Source: Pempheris klunzingeri (Eukaryota; Chordata; Actinopteri; Acropomatiformes; Pempheridae). From it: a DNA stretch of 64,000 nucleotides. The notes beneath the pieces are model-generated. The model had not been told where the DNA came from. It did no database searches and was given only the letters and a program-made list of their open reading frames with translations. Where the stretch lies: NCBI RefSeq assembly GCF_042242105.1, contig NC_092020.1, forward strand, positions 5,363,501 through 5,427,500. Direction: 5' to 3'. The position numbers were made by a program, and so were the translations under genes. This document shows positions 12,401 through 24,300 of the stretch, in pieces. Position 1 is the first letter of the stretch. Each line of letters starts with the position of its first letter.

Positions 12401-15400
12401 TGGTTCGTCCACCTGGACCACTGTTTGTCCTGGAGCTCAGGGTCGTCTCCCTAGCTGGGGTGGGGCTCCAGCACCTACGCCTCAGGCTGAGGCTGGATCA
12501 TGGGCTGTTCGGGCAGCAGAGCGTGCCTTGGTGCTCCCTGCGCTGCAGAGAAGGTAACTGGCTTCTACATTGTTCTACACTGCAGTGAGGAATAGATGCA
12601 GTTCTGGGGTACAGCAGGACAGGATGGACTATATTTGCTTTTGTAAACCGATCAGTGAAGTGATATTTGGCTCGTCTTTCTTAGCCTAGGTTCATGATTG
12701 AATTATGCAAGCTGGGTGATGTTGTGTTTTGTGTGTCAAGTCGTTAATGTGAATCAGCAAAGTAAGACAAAGGTATTGAATGAGAGGTAAACAGTTTTTG
12801 GATCATCTATGCGTCAGTTTGAAGTCTGGAGAAGCACTGCAGCTACAGTGCACCCTCCTCTTTACTGCAAAACTGAGTCAGAAAGGGAGAAGTAAAGGAG
12901 TTAGGCTGACTGAACACGAGAGACGTCAAGTTTCCTTAATCCCCCTCCCCTCATCCCTGGTAATGTTTTTCTTTTGTTAGCTGCTGCTGCTGTGGTGTCA
13001 GTGTGTTTACATTTAGCCTTCAAACACAGTGTCTTGGAAGGAAGACCCGTATTCATTATGTGTCAGGGTGTTTCCCTCACAGAACCTCCCTCCTTTTAAA
13101 TTCATAATGCTGGAAACTGTGCTCATTTGTGGTCTCGCCTGTGATGATGCTTTCTGTGTCAAATCTTCTTCAGGAGCATGTGTGTAACTGTTTACTTTTT
13201 TTTATTTCTCTCTCTCTCTGCAGCGTGATGAAGCTACAAAGCATTGCAGGGAGCTGTCCCAGGAGCTGGTCAACCTTCAGGGAGAGCTGGGTAAGTTAGG
13301 TCACCTTGGTCACACACACCAGCTCTGTTTTTAAAGTTGTTATCACCAAAGTACACACTCCTGGTACTGGGTCTGCTTTTAGTTTACATGACAAGTCAGG
13401 AAACCTTTGGGATCATGTTGGTACAGATAATTAGGACAATACAGTTTTCCTGTTTTGGCTATTGTATGTTTTTGTTATTTTTTTTCCCCATTAGAAGTAT
13501 TTAATTTTTTTTTCTTATTATCTATTCTATCCATTTATCATTAATTTTGATGTTTATGGCATATGGTAGACATTATTCTATATTAGTGAATCACCCAGTG
13601 TGTGAATTCCTCCGGACTGACAGTCATGCAGTTTACATTGTTTATCAAATAAATTAATCTGTATTTAATAATGAAATAGGTCAGTGCTGTGCCTTGAAGT
13701 GGTTTGTGCCGTGATGGGTTATCATCTCTCATTTGATGGAACTGCCATGTCCCAAAATTGTTTTAAAGAATGAAATGTTATCATGTCTGATCAGAGAACG
13801 TCCCCTGTGGCTCCTCCTCCACTCGTTAATTGCTTTGTCCTCCCCTGTAAATCAGATAGCTGTTTGTAAAGGCATGTGTGTGTCAAAGTGTTGCATAGTA
13901 GAGTGGTGGCAGCTCATTCCCCAGGGAGTGGCAGGCTGACCTCTGACCCCACACAGGACGGGCTCCCAGTGCTGGAATGCCACAGCACCTGAGGCCTTGT
14001 GAAGGCTTGGGGACAACGGCCCATGTTTCATGTCCAGCCGGAGCGCTGTCACACTGAATAGCCTTACAGGCACAGGCACATGCACGCTCAGACACACCAG
14101 CTTTCATCTCTCTCACTTAAAGCAGCAGTGGTGTTTTGGCTCCTCCCTCGCAGCCTCGGGACTTCCACATGACTGCTCTTATATGCTGAGCGCTGTTACA
14201 TCTGCGCTTTAACACATTCTTCACTTCAGGGAGGCCGTGAGACCTGCGCTGAACTCAGCAGCATCTTTTTGTATTATGTGTAGTAAGTTTGCTTTTAGTT
14301 TATTTCCTCCTTCGGCTGTGTCCCTGCCTGCTTTTCCAATGATCTCAGTCCTCATACAGCAATAAATTACAGTCTTGGGCCACAGCCAAAATTTTGATAC
14401 AACCACACCCCCCTCCCCGTTATCATTCCTCGCACGGAAAATTCTGTCTGCCTTTATTCAGCATCTGCATTATCTGTGACACTTCCAAACCTGCTGACGG
14501 TGGGCCAAAATACAGCTAACTTTAGATTAACTGGGCCCTCCTCCCCTGTAAGAGGCATGAGGTGTTTGTAAGGGGTGGATTTGGACTAGAAAGGCTCATG
14601 TGACCAGATCTGTTGCATATAGTCGCGTAGTGCTGGGCTCTGTTTGTTGAGTTGTACGGACCAAAGCCTGATAGATAGTCGCTATGTCAGCTTGGCCTCT
14701 GTTCCTGGATCAGCTGCCGTTATTCCACTCTGTAAGTGAATCTTGGGGCTCACACACTGCAGTGCTGTTCCTTCACACTGTAGGTCAGTACTTAGCTGCA
14801 CGAAATCACAGACTCTTCATGATTTAAATTGCAACAATGCACAGTGCCAACTCGTAGTTGGATCAAATGCAGCATGTGTCCATCACATCTAACAAGGGGA
14901 ATCTTCATATGTGTGAAAGATGCTAAAAAGAGCTGTTCATGAGTTCTTTCACTATTACAACATTATATTGTGGTCACCACATCTGTTGTAGAACGCCCAC
15001 CACTGAAGTCCCACTGTTTCCAGTTGTGGTCTATTGTCATTCCCTGTATGTGAGACCAAACCTTTTAAAGAAAATCACCTGCTTAAAGGAACGACCGACA
15101 TTCTAGATGTGCACAGCTGTCTTTCTTCCCCAACACCATCAGTGACCTCACTGGTGAGTTGAAGTTCTCATCGGCTGGTAACTCTGGCTGCTGAGTGTCA
15201 ACAGTGTTTGTGCTCAAGCACTTAAACTGGAGACAGGTTATGGAGTTGGTCCCTGTCACCCACTCCAGAGCCGATATAAACACTTGGCCAAGGAAAGAGT
15301 TGGAAAATACTTAACAGAATAAAAACAAAACCCACCAATTTCTCCAACTTACAAATGGCAAATCACCAGCTGTGGAAGAGTCTGTTTTAAGAATCAGTTA

Positions 15401-18400
15401 CCTGTGTTACCGATTTGAAGATATTGTAAAATAAGACTTGTTACCGTATTCCCATCTGCCTATAAATATCTGCAGTGTAGTTGGCACACGCAGTCAAGTG
15501 CAAGAGGAACCTCCCCTACAAAGTCATTTTTTCCATTCCTTTTTGGAGCACATGTAGTGTCACATTTACTCCAAGGGAGGCCTTTGCTGAACAGAGATTC
15601 CTCAACAGATACCGTATTTATTACACAAGCAGCTACTCACAGAATTCCACATCTGCCCTATTCCCATGAATGACGGTCTGCACATGCAGCACACAGTCAC
15701 TGAACACCATGCAAATGTCCTGTCACCCTTTCAGCAGCTTTCTGTTTCTTCCTTCCAGTTTGCTCCATCGGTTCATCTGAACGCTTGGAGAAGGAGAAGG
15801 ATGAGCTGCGCGTCGCTCTGGAGGACGCCCTGCAGACGCTGCAGGAGCAGCACCAGAAGGACCTGGCCGAGCTGGAGCAGAGACTACAGGCCTTCTACCA
15901 GGCCGAGTGGGACAAGGTCCACCTCACCTACCAGGAGGAGGCTGACAAGTGCAAGACTCTGATGGAACAGCAGGTTTACTTTCATGCATAAACTCTTCTA
16001 TTATTGAATTACTTTACTTTGAATTGATTTGATAAAGGTTCAGACACCAGTGCGGGGCGGGTGTTCTGATGCCATATATCTTTAAAATGTTTGTTTCTGT
16101 GCTTCAGAAGGGAATGACTGGAAACATCTTAATGCAAAACAGCACTCAGTGATGGCCTAAGATCAGTAATGCTGTGGTTTTAAATCAAGATTATCCTGTG
16201 TCCTCTTTAAAGATGGGAGAGCTTAAAGCCAATCATGAAGCCATGAAGCTGGAACTAGAGAACAGCCATACAGAGCAGCTGCAGTGTGTTAAACAGCAGT
16301 ATGAGATGTCACTGGAAGGTGAGTGACTGGACCAAATTATTGAGACTACATCTTTGTAGAGCTACATTTTAAGGGTTTGTTTGAAGCTGACTCAAGATAA
16401 GAAAGCCCTGGGTGATATTCTACCTCAGTTAACAGATGCATGTATGATTTTCTTTTTTTTCACTCCACCATAACGTGACATTGTGATTAGCCTTGATCTT
16501 TGTTGTGCAGTTTCCCTGAAATATTTCTGATGTCATAATATCCTTTTAAACTCTTCAGAGCTCAGCAAGCTCCACAGTCAGGAGCTGCAGTCTTTGGAGA
16601 AAACTTTGAAAGATTCGGAAGCTGCTCTATCTGTAGGTTTGACTTTTTCAAACCTTTTGCAAAGAAATTGTTACATGTAAGTCATGGATTGATGAACCAG
16701 GGTATGAAAACATCCCCCCAAGTGACTAGATTGTGTTGTGTTCATCTACAGGATCAGATTGAAGAGCTGACTGTGGAGAACAATGCCCTAATTGAGAAGC
16801 TCACTGCAGAGGAGAACAGGAGAAAAGAGCTGGCCGATAAGAGTCAGGTAGTCTTATCTGTGTGCTCCACTTTAGAAACACCTCATGACTCCAGTGTTGC
16901 TTGCCTCTAAGCATAAAAGACCACAAGCCAACGATTACCAGAAAGATACGTTTTCAGCCAAAACAAAAAATCAATACACACTTTTTTTTAAAAGACCTCA
17001 TTCTGACCATGAAATATCCTCTAGCATGTGAAACGGTGTGAACAGGAGTGAGTTAAACTCGACTGAGTCGACTACAGCACTGCACAGAGTGTAGATTTAA
17101 ATTTTTCTAGAGTGCTGTTACAGTAGTGAGGCTGCCACTCCTCATCAGTATTAAGTGGCTGCCACATGTACTCTGCATGCTGCCCTGGCACAGTAGAGTA
17201 ATTAAGGTAACTACCTCACATCAGCTATTAATAGATTAGTGATAGGAACAGCATCAGCTCAACAGCTCAGTGTTACATCATTAAAAGTTTAAAAAGGAGC
17301 ACAAAGCATTATTTGCATGTTTGTCATTTTTCTGTAATTGTGTGTGACAACAACATTTCATTGTCCCTGTGAGCCCGCAGCAGCTAACATTTTGTACGTG
17401 ATGCATGGCGCCCTCTGTTGTGTGCTTCTGGATTTATAGCTACATGACATTTACAAGGCCGGCTGCTCTCATTTTCAAAGTCTTCAACAGTCTCTGAGCA
17501 TCCTGGCACTAATTTATTTGTCCCTGCAGAAGGACTCCCACACCCTGTATCTGGAGCAGGAGCTAGAAAGCCTCAAAGTGGTGCTGGATATCAAAAACAA
17601 GCAGCTGCACCAGCAGGAGAAGAAGCTGATGGAGATCGACAAGCTGGTGAGACCGGAGGCAGAGGAAAATGATAGCCGGGCAACAAGACGATGCTGCGGA
17701 CATTAACAACACATGGAGCACTCATCAATCATCATTTCATCATTTTGTATTTTTTTCTTTTCTTTCCAGAAAGAGAAAAATGTGAAGTTGGATGAGAGCC
17801 ATAAAAAGGTCCAGCAGGAGAATGAGGACCTCAAAGCCCGCATGGATAGACATGCTGCACTGTCGAGGTAAGAGTTCACCGTATGAGCTCATGTAGAGTG
17901 ATGGAAACCAGGCTGAAGCCCATAAGCACCTGTCTCAGCTCAGACTGCTTTACGACTCTCTGAACTGCATTATTATCTGTTAATCATGTTCCTTTCAGAA
18001 GATGAGTGTACGTACACCTGCTGTTTAGCACTGGGCGCTAAACATGAAACTATATGATTGTAATCTGTTCTTAAAAAATCATCTTCAGTAGGAACTGATG
18101 TTACATAGCCAGTGTGATCCTTTATCCTTTCCAAAATAACTCTGCAATCATAATTACCGTTTAGATGTTTATTTCTTTGGGTCGTTGCCTAAAGCAGTCT
18201 GACACCAGATAAACCACATAACTCATATATTCTGTATTCTGCAGGTGTCTGTAAAGCATTTCTAACCTGCCTGTCGTGTCCATGTATTACAGACAGCTGT
18301 CGACAGAGCAGGCAGCGCTGCAGGAGTCCCTTCAGAAGGAGTCCAAGGTGAACAAACGTTTGTCGATGGAGAACGAGGAGCTGATTTGGAAGCTCCACAA

Positions 18401-18521
18401 TGGAGACCTGAGTAGCCCCCGCAAGGCGTCCCCCAACTCCACCTCCCCCTCCCACTCCTTCAGCCTCCAATCACCCCGCAGCTCCGGCCTGTGCTCCAGC
18501 ACTCCCGTCTCACCCAGATAA
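433..18521 (+). CDS. mtus1: Microtubule-associated scaffold protein 1 (MTUS1/ATIP), 3' part, 11 shared exons
   Basis: MTUS1/ATIP proteins bind microtubules and interact with the angiotensin AT2 receptor; the coiled-coil C-terminus mediates dimerisation. Exons by frame and splice sites: 433-660, 2581-2679, 7727-7944, 13224-13290, 15759-15973, 16213-16318, 16559-16632, 16752-16847, 17530-17646, 17770-17867, 18293-18521 (TAA at 18519). All phases join, giving about 514 residues. The first two exons are Ser/Pro/Thr-rich and basic, as in the microtubule-binding part of long ATIP3. From 7727 on the protein is heptad-rich coiled coil with the family signatures [31 protein letters not shown] and [22 protein letters not shown], ending in a Ser/Pro tail SPR. 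The N-terminal exons of the long isoform lie left of the window. The donor after 15973 (GTTTAC) is weak. The family identity is very secure; which teleost paralogue (a or b) is unknown. Confidence 0.95.
1316..1520 (+). CDS. Candidate alternative first exon of mtus1 with a hydrophobic segment
   Basis: An ATG at 1316 opens a 68-codon frame that runs without a stop into a strong donor, GTAAGTGA, at 1521. The exon would end in phase 1, exactly what the acceptors at 2581 and 7727 need. The peptide contains a membrane-like stretch, [20 protein letters not shown]. Upstream lie a TATAAA at 1050-1055, an inverted CCAAT box (GATTGG) near 1120 and GC-richer DNA, consistent with a promoter. MTUS1 is known to use several promoters with different first exons, but I cannot match this peptide to a remembered isoform, so this is inference. 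It could be an unexpressed open frame. Confidence 0.45.
3430..3568 (+). promoter_or_regulatory. Possible ATIP1 promoter and noncoding leader exon
   Basis: An inverted CCAAT box (ATTGG, about 3437) is followed by a C/T-rich stretch (3460-3505) and by a plausible donor GTGAGT at 3569. A leader exon ending at 3568 could splice to the T-tract acceptor just before the ATIP1 start exon at 3994. Only the motifs are seen; the transcript start and splice are inferred. Confidence 0.3.
3994..4114 (+). CDS. mtus1: ATIP1-type alternative first coding exon of mtus1
   Basis: Forty codons plus one base beginning at ATG 3994. The peptide starts [20 protein letters not shown] and continues with [10 protein letters not shown] and NTVVFQA. 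This matches the remembered N-terminus of mammalian ATIP1 (MLLSPKFSLSTIHIRLTAKG...) almost residue for residue. It ends in phase 1; joining to 7727 gives a Val at the junction, as in the human isoform. The resulting protein would be about 446 residues, against 436 for human ATIP1. The donor (CAG|GTCTGT) is weak. A T-rich tract ending in AAAG at about 3928-3946 could be an acceptor for an upstream noncoding leader exon. The exon is too short to show as an ordinary long ORF. Confidence 0.88.
4115..7726 (+). other. mtus1 intron between ATIP1 first exon and shared exon at 7727
   Basis: About 3.6 kb of AT-leaning intron. Open frames here are short, lack splice-compatible conserved peptides and look like chance. 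No convincing exon, RNA gene or bounded repeat was seen. Confidence 0.6.
7945..12380 (+). other. Large mtus1 intron upstream of the 12500 candidate exon
   Basis: About 4.4 kb of intron. I see only short chance open frames. No exon with conserved peptide and matching splice sites, and no transposon with clear ends, was recognised. Confidence 0.55.
12500..12553 (+). CDS. Candidate alternative first exon of mtus1 encoding an N-myristoylation-type start
   Basis: ATG at 12500 sits in a good initiation context (A at -3, G at +4). It encodes 18 residues, [18 protein letters not shown], and then meets a GTAACT donor at 12554. It ends in phase 0, the phase required by the next mtus1 acceptor at 13224 (Arg-Asp-Glu...). 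Gly2 with Ser6 fits the N-myristoyltransferase pattern, and Cys3, Cys9 and Cys14 could be palmitoylated. The locally GC-rich 12390-12550 would serve as promoter or 5' UTR. The product would be about 351 residues, a membrane-anchored coiled-coil form. This is inferred from sequence alone. Confidence 0.5.
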
Positions 18522-19475
18522 CGATGGGCACCTGCTTCCACGAAGCAGACCCCCTCTTCTGAGTTGTCCCTCTGGAATTAAGAGCCATGTTTGTTTCCTC
18601 TTTGCTTAGCAACAGAACAGCTCCTTCGGGATTGGATGAACTCTGACGCTTCCTGTACAGAGACGCTACAGACTGTAAAACAGGAAAAAAGTTGCACAGA
18701 AGCACTTAAAAAAAAAAAGCAAGGTCACCTTGTTCTTTGCCTTTCACGTCTGATAGTATGGATGGGAAAAAGGAAATCTCAGGACTTCTATGTAATGATA
18801 CAGTAATTTTGTTACTTGTTGCCAGAGGGTTCCTGAAGCTCAACGCACGCACACGTCTACAGTACATGCAGTAGAAAATACACGCATGCATGCATATGTC
18901 ATCAGATACAGCTCTGCTGTGAGAGCGAGGGCTTCTTTGTGTCTCTGGAGACCACAGCCATGGAAAGTCTGAATGCAGAATAGTTATGAATACAGAAGAC
19001 ACTGTCCCTGCTCAGAGTGCATTTGATTTGAAATGGGGAGTTCCTTCTGTCACCATCTCTCACAGCTACCTGGCACCAGTGGCAAACAGTCATATTCCTG
19101 ACATCCTGCTGGTAGTCAGTTCACCAGAGCTGTGCAGGTCTCAGTCTATGTTCAGAATTTCTTTAAGATTACTTTTCTTTAAAATATCGTTTGTGGCTTC
19201 AAACATGTTCTGATTTTCACGTTTGTTTGTTTGACCATGGGACCAATTAAGTCTTTTGCATGTGTTTGAGTCTTATTAATCACCCCTCACTGAACCCTCC
19301 CAGTGCAGCTTTAAAGTCGGGGTCTTTGCAAAGAGTTGACCAGAAAAAGCTTTGCTTGTACTTGTCGGAGACACTGCCTCTTGGAAATGTCTTTTTGCGT
19401 GGAATTGGTGTTATCAGTGTGTTGGCCCTGATTGAAATATGCAATTAATAAAGTCATGTATTAAATCTGGTGTAT
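18522..19475 (+). other. mtus1: mtus1 3' UTR with polyadenylation signal
   Basis: Noncoding tail after the TAA at 18519-18521. An AATAAA at 19447-19452 is the likely polyadenylation signal, placing the transcript end near 19470. The UTR is about 950 bases. Confidence 0.65.
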
Positions 19476-20370
19476 TATAGTTTTATGCGACTTGATCACA
19501 GCTGATGAAAATCTACTGGTTACTTTTTCAAGAGGTATATTCTAAAAAACTCATCATGAGACTGGAAAACTTGATGTCAGCAGGTTGATACCTGTCCAGG
19601 CTTGTGACGGAGTTGAATATCCTTAAATGTGTCCTAAACCGCAAACATTCATTTCCTCAGCTAAAGTATATTCCAAAATCTTTTTTTTTTTTAAAAACCC
19701 ACTGACTATTGAGCAAAGTGGAAACTGCAGCAAGTGTTGCATCGGACCAAAAGAAGTTCTGGGCCTGCAGATCACATTCCACATACGGAGTGCATTAGTG
19801 TGTCAGCCTGGCACACAGCTCGGCTTCGAAACACATTCTGCTTTTCACAACAAGCTACAAAGCCAGAGCAACTCTCTGATGGCTGCTGCTCTTAGCCAGC
19901 ATCATTATTTCATCTAAATGTAGCATAAAGGCTAACTGATGAGTCAGAGTTTGATTAGGTGTCTAACACAGCAGAGGGCCAAGGTTTACAGCAGTCCTGG
20001 TTCTCCATAGAGACGCTAAACATCTCACTCACCTACCCGGAACTCTTGTTAAAGTGAATATGTATTTTTTTTTTTTATAAATGTAGCACTTGTGTTGGTT
20101 ACAACTTTCTGCAGACTTTAAGAGTCTATGTTAAAGTCATGCTCCTGTAGAGCTTCTGATGCAGCGTGTTATGAAACCATTTTGGCTTCTCTCATGAGAA
20201 ATATTCCCAGAGATGTTCAGCAGATTTGAGGTCTGGTGACTGGACTTGAGGTAGTCTGGATTCATGTTTAGGCTCATTGTCCTGCTGCAACACGAGTCAT
20301 CTGCACAACCAGACCCCCAAAATGACGTCATGTAGACAAAGCTCCACTTTTTGAAATGAACTCTTCAACA
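19476..20370. other. Intergenic gap between convergent mtus1 and pdgfrl
   Basis: Less than 1 kb separates the two 3' ends. It contains the Tc1-like transposase relic and otherwise only T/A-rich tracts. No gene is seen. Confidence 0.7.
20130..20300 (-). pseudogene. Decayed Tc1/mariner-like transposase fragment
   Basis: On the minus strand from 20293 the frame reads VLQQDNEPKH, a short interval, then QSPDLKSAEHLWEYFS, followed by a stop at 20194-20192 and further related frame. These are the (Q)QDN-PKH and QSPDLNPIEHLW landmarks around the second and third acidic residues of Tc1 transposases. The usual residues between the two blocks are largely missing, and the stop breaks the frame. It is a short relic in the mtus1-pdgfrl gap; no terminal inverted repeats were found. 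Confidence 0.72.
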
Positions 20371-20386
20371 AAAGGTGTAGCAAGTC

Positions 20387-20392
20387 TTTATT
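20387..20392 (-). terminator. pdgfrl: pdgfrl polyadenylation signal
   Basis: TTTATT on the plus strand is AATAAA on the coding strand, 126 bases past the stop codon. This gives a very short 3' UTR ending near 20370. Confidence 0.6.
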
Positions 20393-20517
20393 ATGTTATT
20401 ACAATCTACAATCTAAAAGGAAAACACCCATTTCTAAGTATATACATGTCGAGCTGGTCTCATCTGGTGTGTTACAGTTACATCTCAAACTCGGCGCTGG
20501 CTTCTCTGCTGGGGCTA

Positions 20518-23500
20518 TTAGGAGATGTTGATCGTTACGATTGTCTCACCGTGCTGGTTCTTGGCTTTACATACGTAGTGTCCAAAGTCGATGGTCTCTA
20601 TGTCCTCCACAGTCATGACGCTCTGGGAGACCCGTGTGGTGTAGCCCATTCCTCTGTTAACCAGCCTCCAGGAGCTTTGGATGTTAACTGGACGGTCGGC
20701 CTGCATGATTTAGTACCATTATGTTATTTTTTTGGTGGCAATGATGGCAGGAAAAAAATCCACTCATGATGGTTAGGTACATTTTAAAGGCATTATTATG
20801 CAAATTCATTTGAATTGAATCTTTTCCCATTTAAAAGATAGAATAATGAAATTAAGACAATTATTATCAATTAGTAAATTCAATTATCACTTTATATCCT
20901 TTATTTGATACCCTACTTTCTTTTAAAATGATTTTTAACAGTGTGATTTAATTGTCACATTCGAGACTCCATAGACTTCCATCAGAACACCGTCTGCACT
21001 TCTAATTATTGTTGTTGTTTATCTACTTTAATCAACCCAGAGTGAGGCTCCTCCTGTCATTCTGAGCCCAGTATTCCTCTTACCTGACCGGGATAAGACC
21101 AGGCGAAGCTCACGTCCACCTCTGGCTCCCCCAGCACTGTGCAGGTCACGTTGACATTGTCCCCTCCCCTCACAAACTCCGGAGAGACTTCAAGACTTAC
21201 AAACGGTGGCCCGCTAGGAACTATCAACAAGAGCCAGTAAACAATATGTATTACCAAATATCATACAAGCGCTTTATGTACAAGGTAGTAACATTTCTAG
21301 GTGAAAGCTGGGTGGTGTTTAAACAGTTAAACCATCACTCTGCTTCCCTCCACCTGTCAGCTAAACATGCCAATGGAGCTTAATTTTACCACACAGTTTC
21401 CATTTCATAAATCCAGACTGCGTTGCTTTTTCAGTTGGCCACATAAACCAAGATCAGCGGTGAGGAGAGAGGAGGCTTTTGAAATATAGGACCTTTTCCT
21501 GGAAGTAACCTGCACTTGATTCATGACTTTGTGAGAATGCATCTTTTAAATCAATAAGGCGACACGTAATGCAGTTATTTTCTCTTCCCTACCCTCCACG
21601 TAGAGCAGCTGGTACTTAGTGGAGATCTGAGGGGTGCCCCTGGTCACAGCCTTGCAGTAGAACACCCCCTGATGCTCTGGGCTGGGGTTCTGCAGGACGA
21701 AGCCCTTGGTGGGGTCACTGGTCACCAGCGTCCCGTTGGCTGTGATCTCCTCTGGAGGGACTTCTCTGTGCAGGGACATCTTGGCCTGCGGGTCGGTCAC
21801 GCGGCAGGGCACCACGGCGGGCCTGTCTGGGCGCAGGTACACGATCTCAAAGTGGATGGCAGAGGGGACGAAGAGGTTGTCTTTGTCTGTTTGAAGGGAC
21901 ACATGCGTGACATTAGATAGTCAATGCTTCACTGCAAATGTCCTCTGTGACACTTAGAAAATAAAAAATACACCGCAATGAAAACAGGTCATCGTGCCAT
22001 AAAGGCGGTCAGTGTGTTGGATGGACGGCTGTGTGTTTGTGAGGAAGATATTAAACCCTCATCACTCACACATTAGCGTCTTTAAACACTCACATGTGGC
22101 ATCACTAATGCTTGGTACGAGACATGTTTATTGCTTGATGATGATACAAGATGCCGATGCTCTGTGCAACAGAGATCCAACCATCACATTAACCGATTTT
22201 CTGACCACTTGGTGCCAAAAGAATGAGATCTAAACACACTGACCTATGATCATAGTTGATATGTGAACATGCTGCCTATTTACACATTTAGCAGACACAC
22301 ACACACATTAGCATTCTTTTGGAATCATGCCTCAGGCCACCTGGGAAAAAAAGTCCACTCTCTTTTAGCTTTATTTTGGTCTCCTCCAACTCCTGCAGGA
22401 AATATCAGGAACTACGTGCTCCTCTATGCTCATATTTTGCTGAAATCAGCTGCTGTTGTGACTGAAAACAAGGCTGATGGGAACTGCAAGAGTGAATCAC
22501 AACAGTAAGGCTGTGGGCTGCTATATGGGTTCAGCACTGGATCTGTTGTTCATGTCATAAGTGACAACATGCACTCTTTGTAAATGTCCCTTATTGCTAA
22601 TTTTAGAAAATAAAAAAGGTACAATGTGCTCTGCTGCCCCCTATTTTATTCACCTGAGAAGTAGATGTATGAGATATAAGTGCGGTCGTGGTCCTTCTCA
22701 CACTCTGTGCCGTCACACACGATCACCCAGCAGCTGAAGGCCCCCGTGTCGGCGGCAGAGGGCGACATCAGGACCAGCTGGCTGTACTTGTCACTCTGCT
22801 TGATGCTGGAGGCGGGAGACAAACACATAAGACCTTCACATCCACATCAGCATGACAATGAGCCGCTGTCTGCTTCCAGCACCTGAGGCGTGAGTCGTTG
22901 AAGGTGTCCAGGTAGGCCGGGTATGACCATCCGATGGAGTTGCCTTTGCAGCGCAGCTCCATGTTCTTCCCAGGAGTCAGAGTTGTGCTCTGGCCCAGGC
23001 GCACGAAGCGTCCTTTATCTAAAACCTGGGTCAACAGGGACTGGCCCTTCCCTCCTCCATCTTTTAGTTTGGGGTGTCGGATCTTCACCCGTTTCCCCCC
23101 TGGCCGGATGCGGTTCTCTCCTACGTCTTTTCTCCGCTTGACTTGCTGGCAGGCACCTGGATACCCAGAGGCACAGGGGAAGGGTGGGTTAAAGGCAAGA
23201 GAGAAAGGGAGGGGGGGGGTGAAAACAATAAAGGTAACAGAGATAAGTCACAAGTCACATCAGCTGTTACTGTCCTGTGGCCTGATTCTGCACAGAAACA
23301 GTGTCCAGTGTGCTCATCTGGAAAGCTTCTCTCTGTGTTTCTCCCAGCTGTGACAACAGTTGAACAGGAAGGGTGAAATCCTTATTATTGGCACAAGATG
23401 TCCAGAACCCAGCCTCTCTTTCGGCTGCATGCTCTGCATTTCTCAGTGGGCACATAAGCCATCGTAGACCAGAACAAAATAATCGGTCTGTAGTGCAGAC

Positions 23501-24019
23501 TTCCAGGGTTTGTTGTTGTATTCTTCAGTGCAGCATTAATGGGAGAGGTCAGCAGTAAAAGTCCAGTTAATTAGAAACGCCTGTGTGGGTGCGTCAGGCG
23601 CAGCTGGTTTGAGTTGGTCTGCAGAAATACTTTGCAAGAACTCACACAAGTTCATGCAACTCTTATGCAAACATTTACACTTTACATGCGTTGCATTTCG
23701 CCATAGCAGACTGGTTACAGTGTGCCACAAAATGACTAAAAGAAAAAGTATTTGGCTCATGTGAATAAGATTTTCTTTTTCCACCTCTCATTCTACGCCC
23801 ATTCCAGAGACTGCTGCCCCCCAGCCAATATTTATACAGCCTCAGGTTATCTAACCCTCCTACTACTCCCAGGTTACACTCCAAATTCTCATAATGACAT
23901 TAACAGTAATTTTGCTTCACTCAAAAATCTACGTGACAGATGTGGAGACACAGACTTTACTCACCATTTTGGAGCTCCCCCCAGAGCAGCGCCAGGCAAA
24001 GCACGACCCAGAGCTTCAT
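20518..24019 (-). CDS. pdgfrl: Platelet-derived growth factor receptor-like protein (secreted Ig protein)
   Basis: Six coding exons on the minus strand: 24019-23965, 23156-22883, 22805-22654, 21886-21593, 21220-21084, 20700-20518 (stop TAA at 20520-20518). The joined frame is 364 residues; human PDGFRL is 375. Exon 1 encodes a signal peptide (MKLWVVLCLALLWGELQ). Exon 2 is a basic linker leading into the family hallmark ELRCKGNSIGWSYPAYLDTF. Two Ig-like domains follow: the first with Cys in LRCKG and FSCWV, the second with VTCTVLGEPEVDV and the Tyr/Cys signature YVCKAKNQHG. There is no transmembrane or kinase segment, consistent with a secreted protein that resembles the PDGF receptor ectodomain. 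In mammals it is discussed as a tumour-suppressor candidate; the ligand is unclear. The exon 2 donor (GTGCTG) is weak. Confidence 0.95.
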
Positions 24020-24300
24020 AGTGTGCTGACGGGATGGTGAGAGAGGCGACGGCTCTGCAGGACCACACGGATCAGGGAGGTCTGATGAGGGGCTCAGCAG
24101 GAAGGGAGGTCAGGCTCGGAGCTTCGCTGGAACTCTGCAGGCTCCGGCGCCCTGTTCAGATTTCCAGCTCCATCTTCCTCCCAGACTGAGAGGAAAAGGG
24201 AAAATAACTCCAGAGCCCTTCTGATCACTCTCTCTCTCCTCAGATCTGAGGAGCGCAGATGCATACTCTGGAGCCCTCTGCTGAATCTGAATGGGAATCA

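Noticed and set aside
12394-12588. 64-codon plus-strand frame overlapping the MGCSGS start
   Set aside because: It is in a different frame, runs through the GTAACT donor, and does not fit the splice phase; the MGCSGS frame is the better candidate.
18189-18541. Minus-strand frames over the last mtus1 exon
   Set aside because: Shadows of the conserved C-terminal MTUS1 coding exon.
22934-23353. 139-codon plus-strand frame
   Set aside because: Antisense to pdgfrl exon 2; no known protein resemblance.
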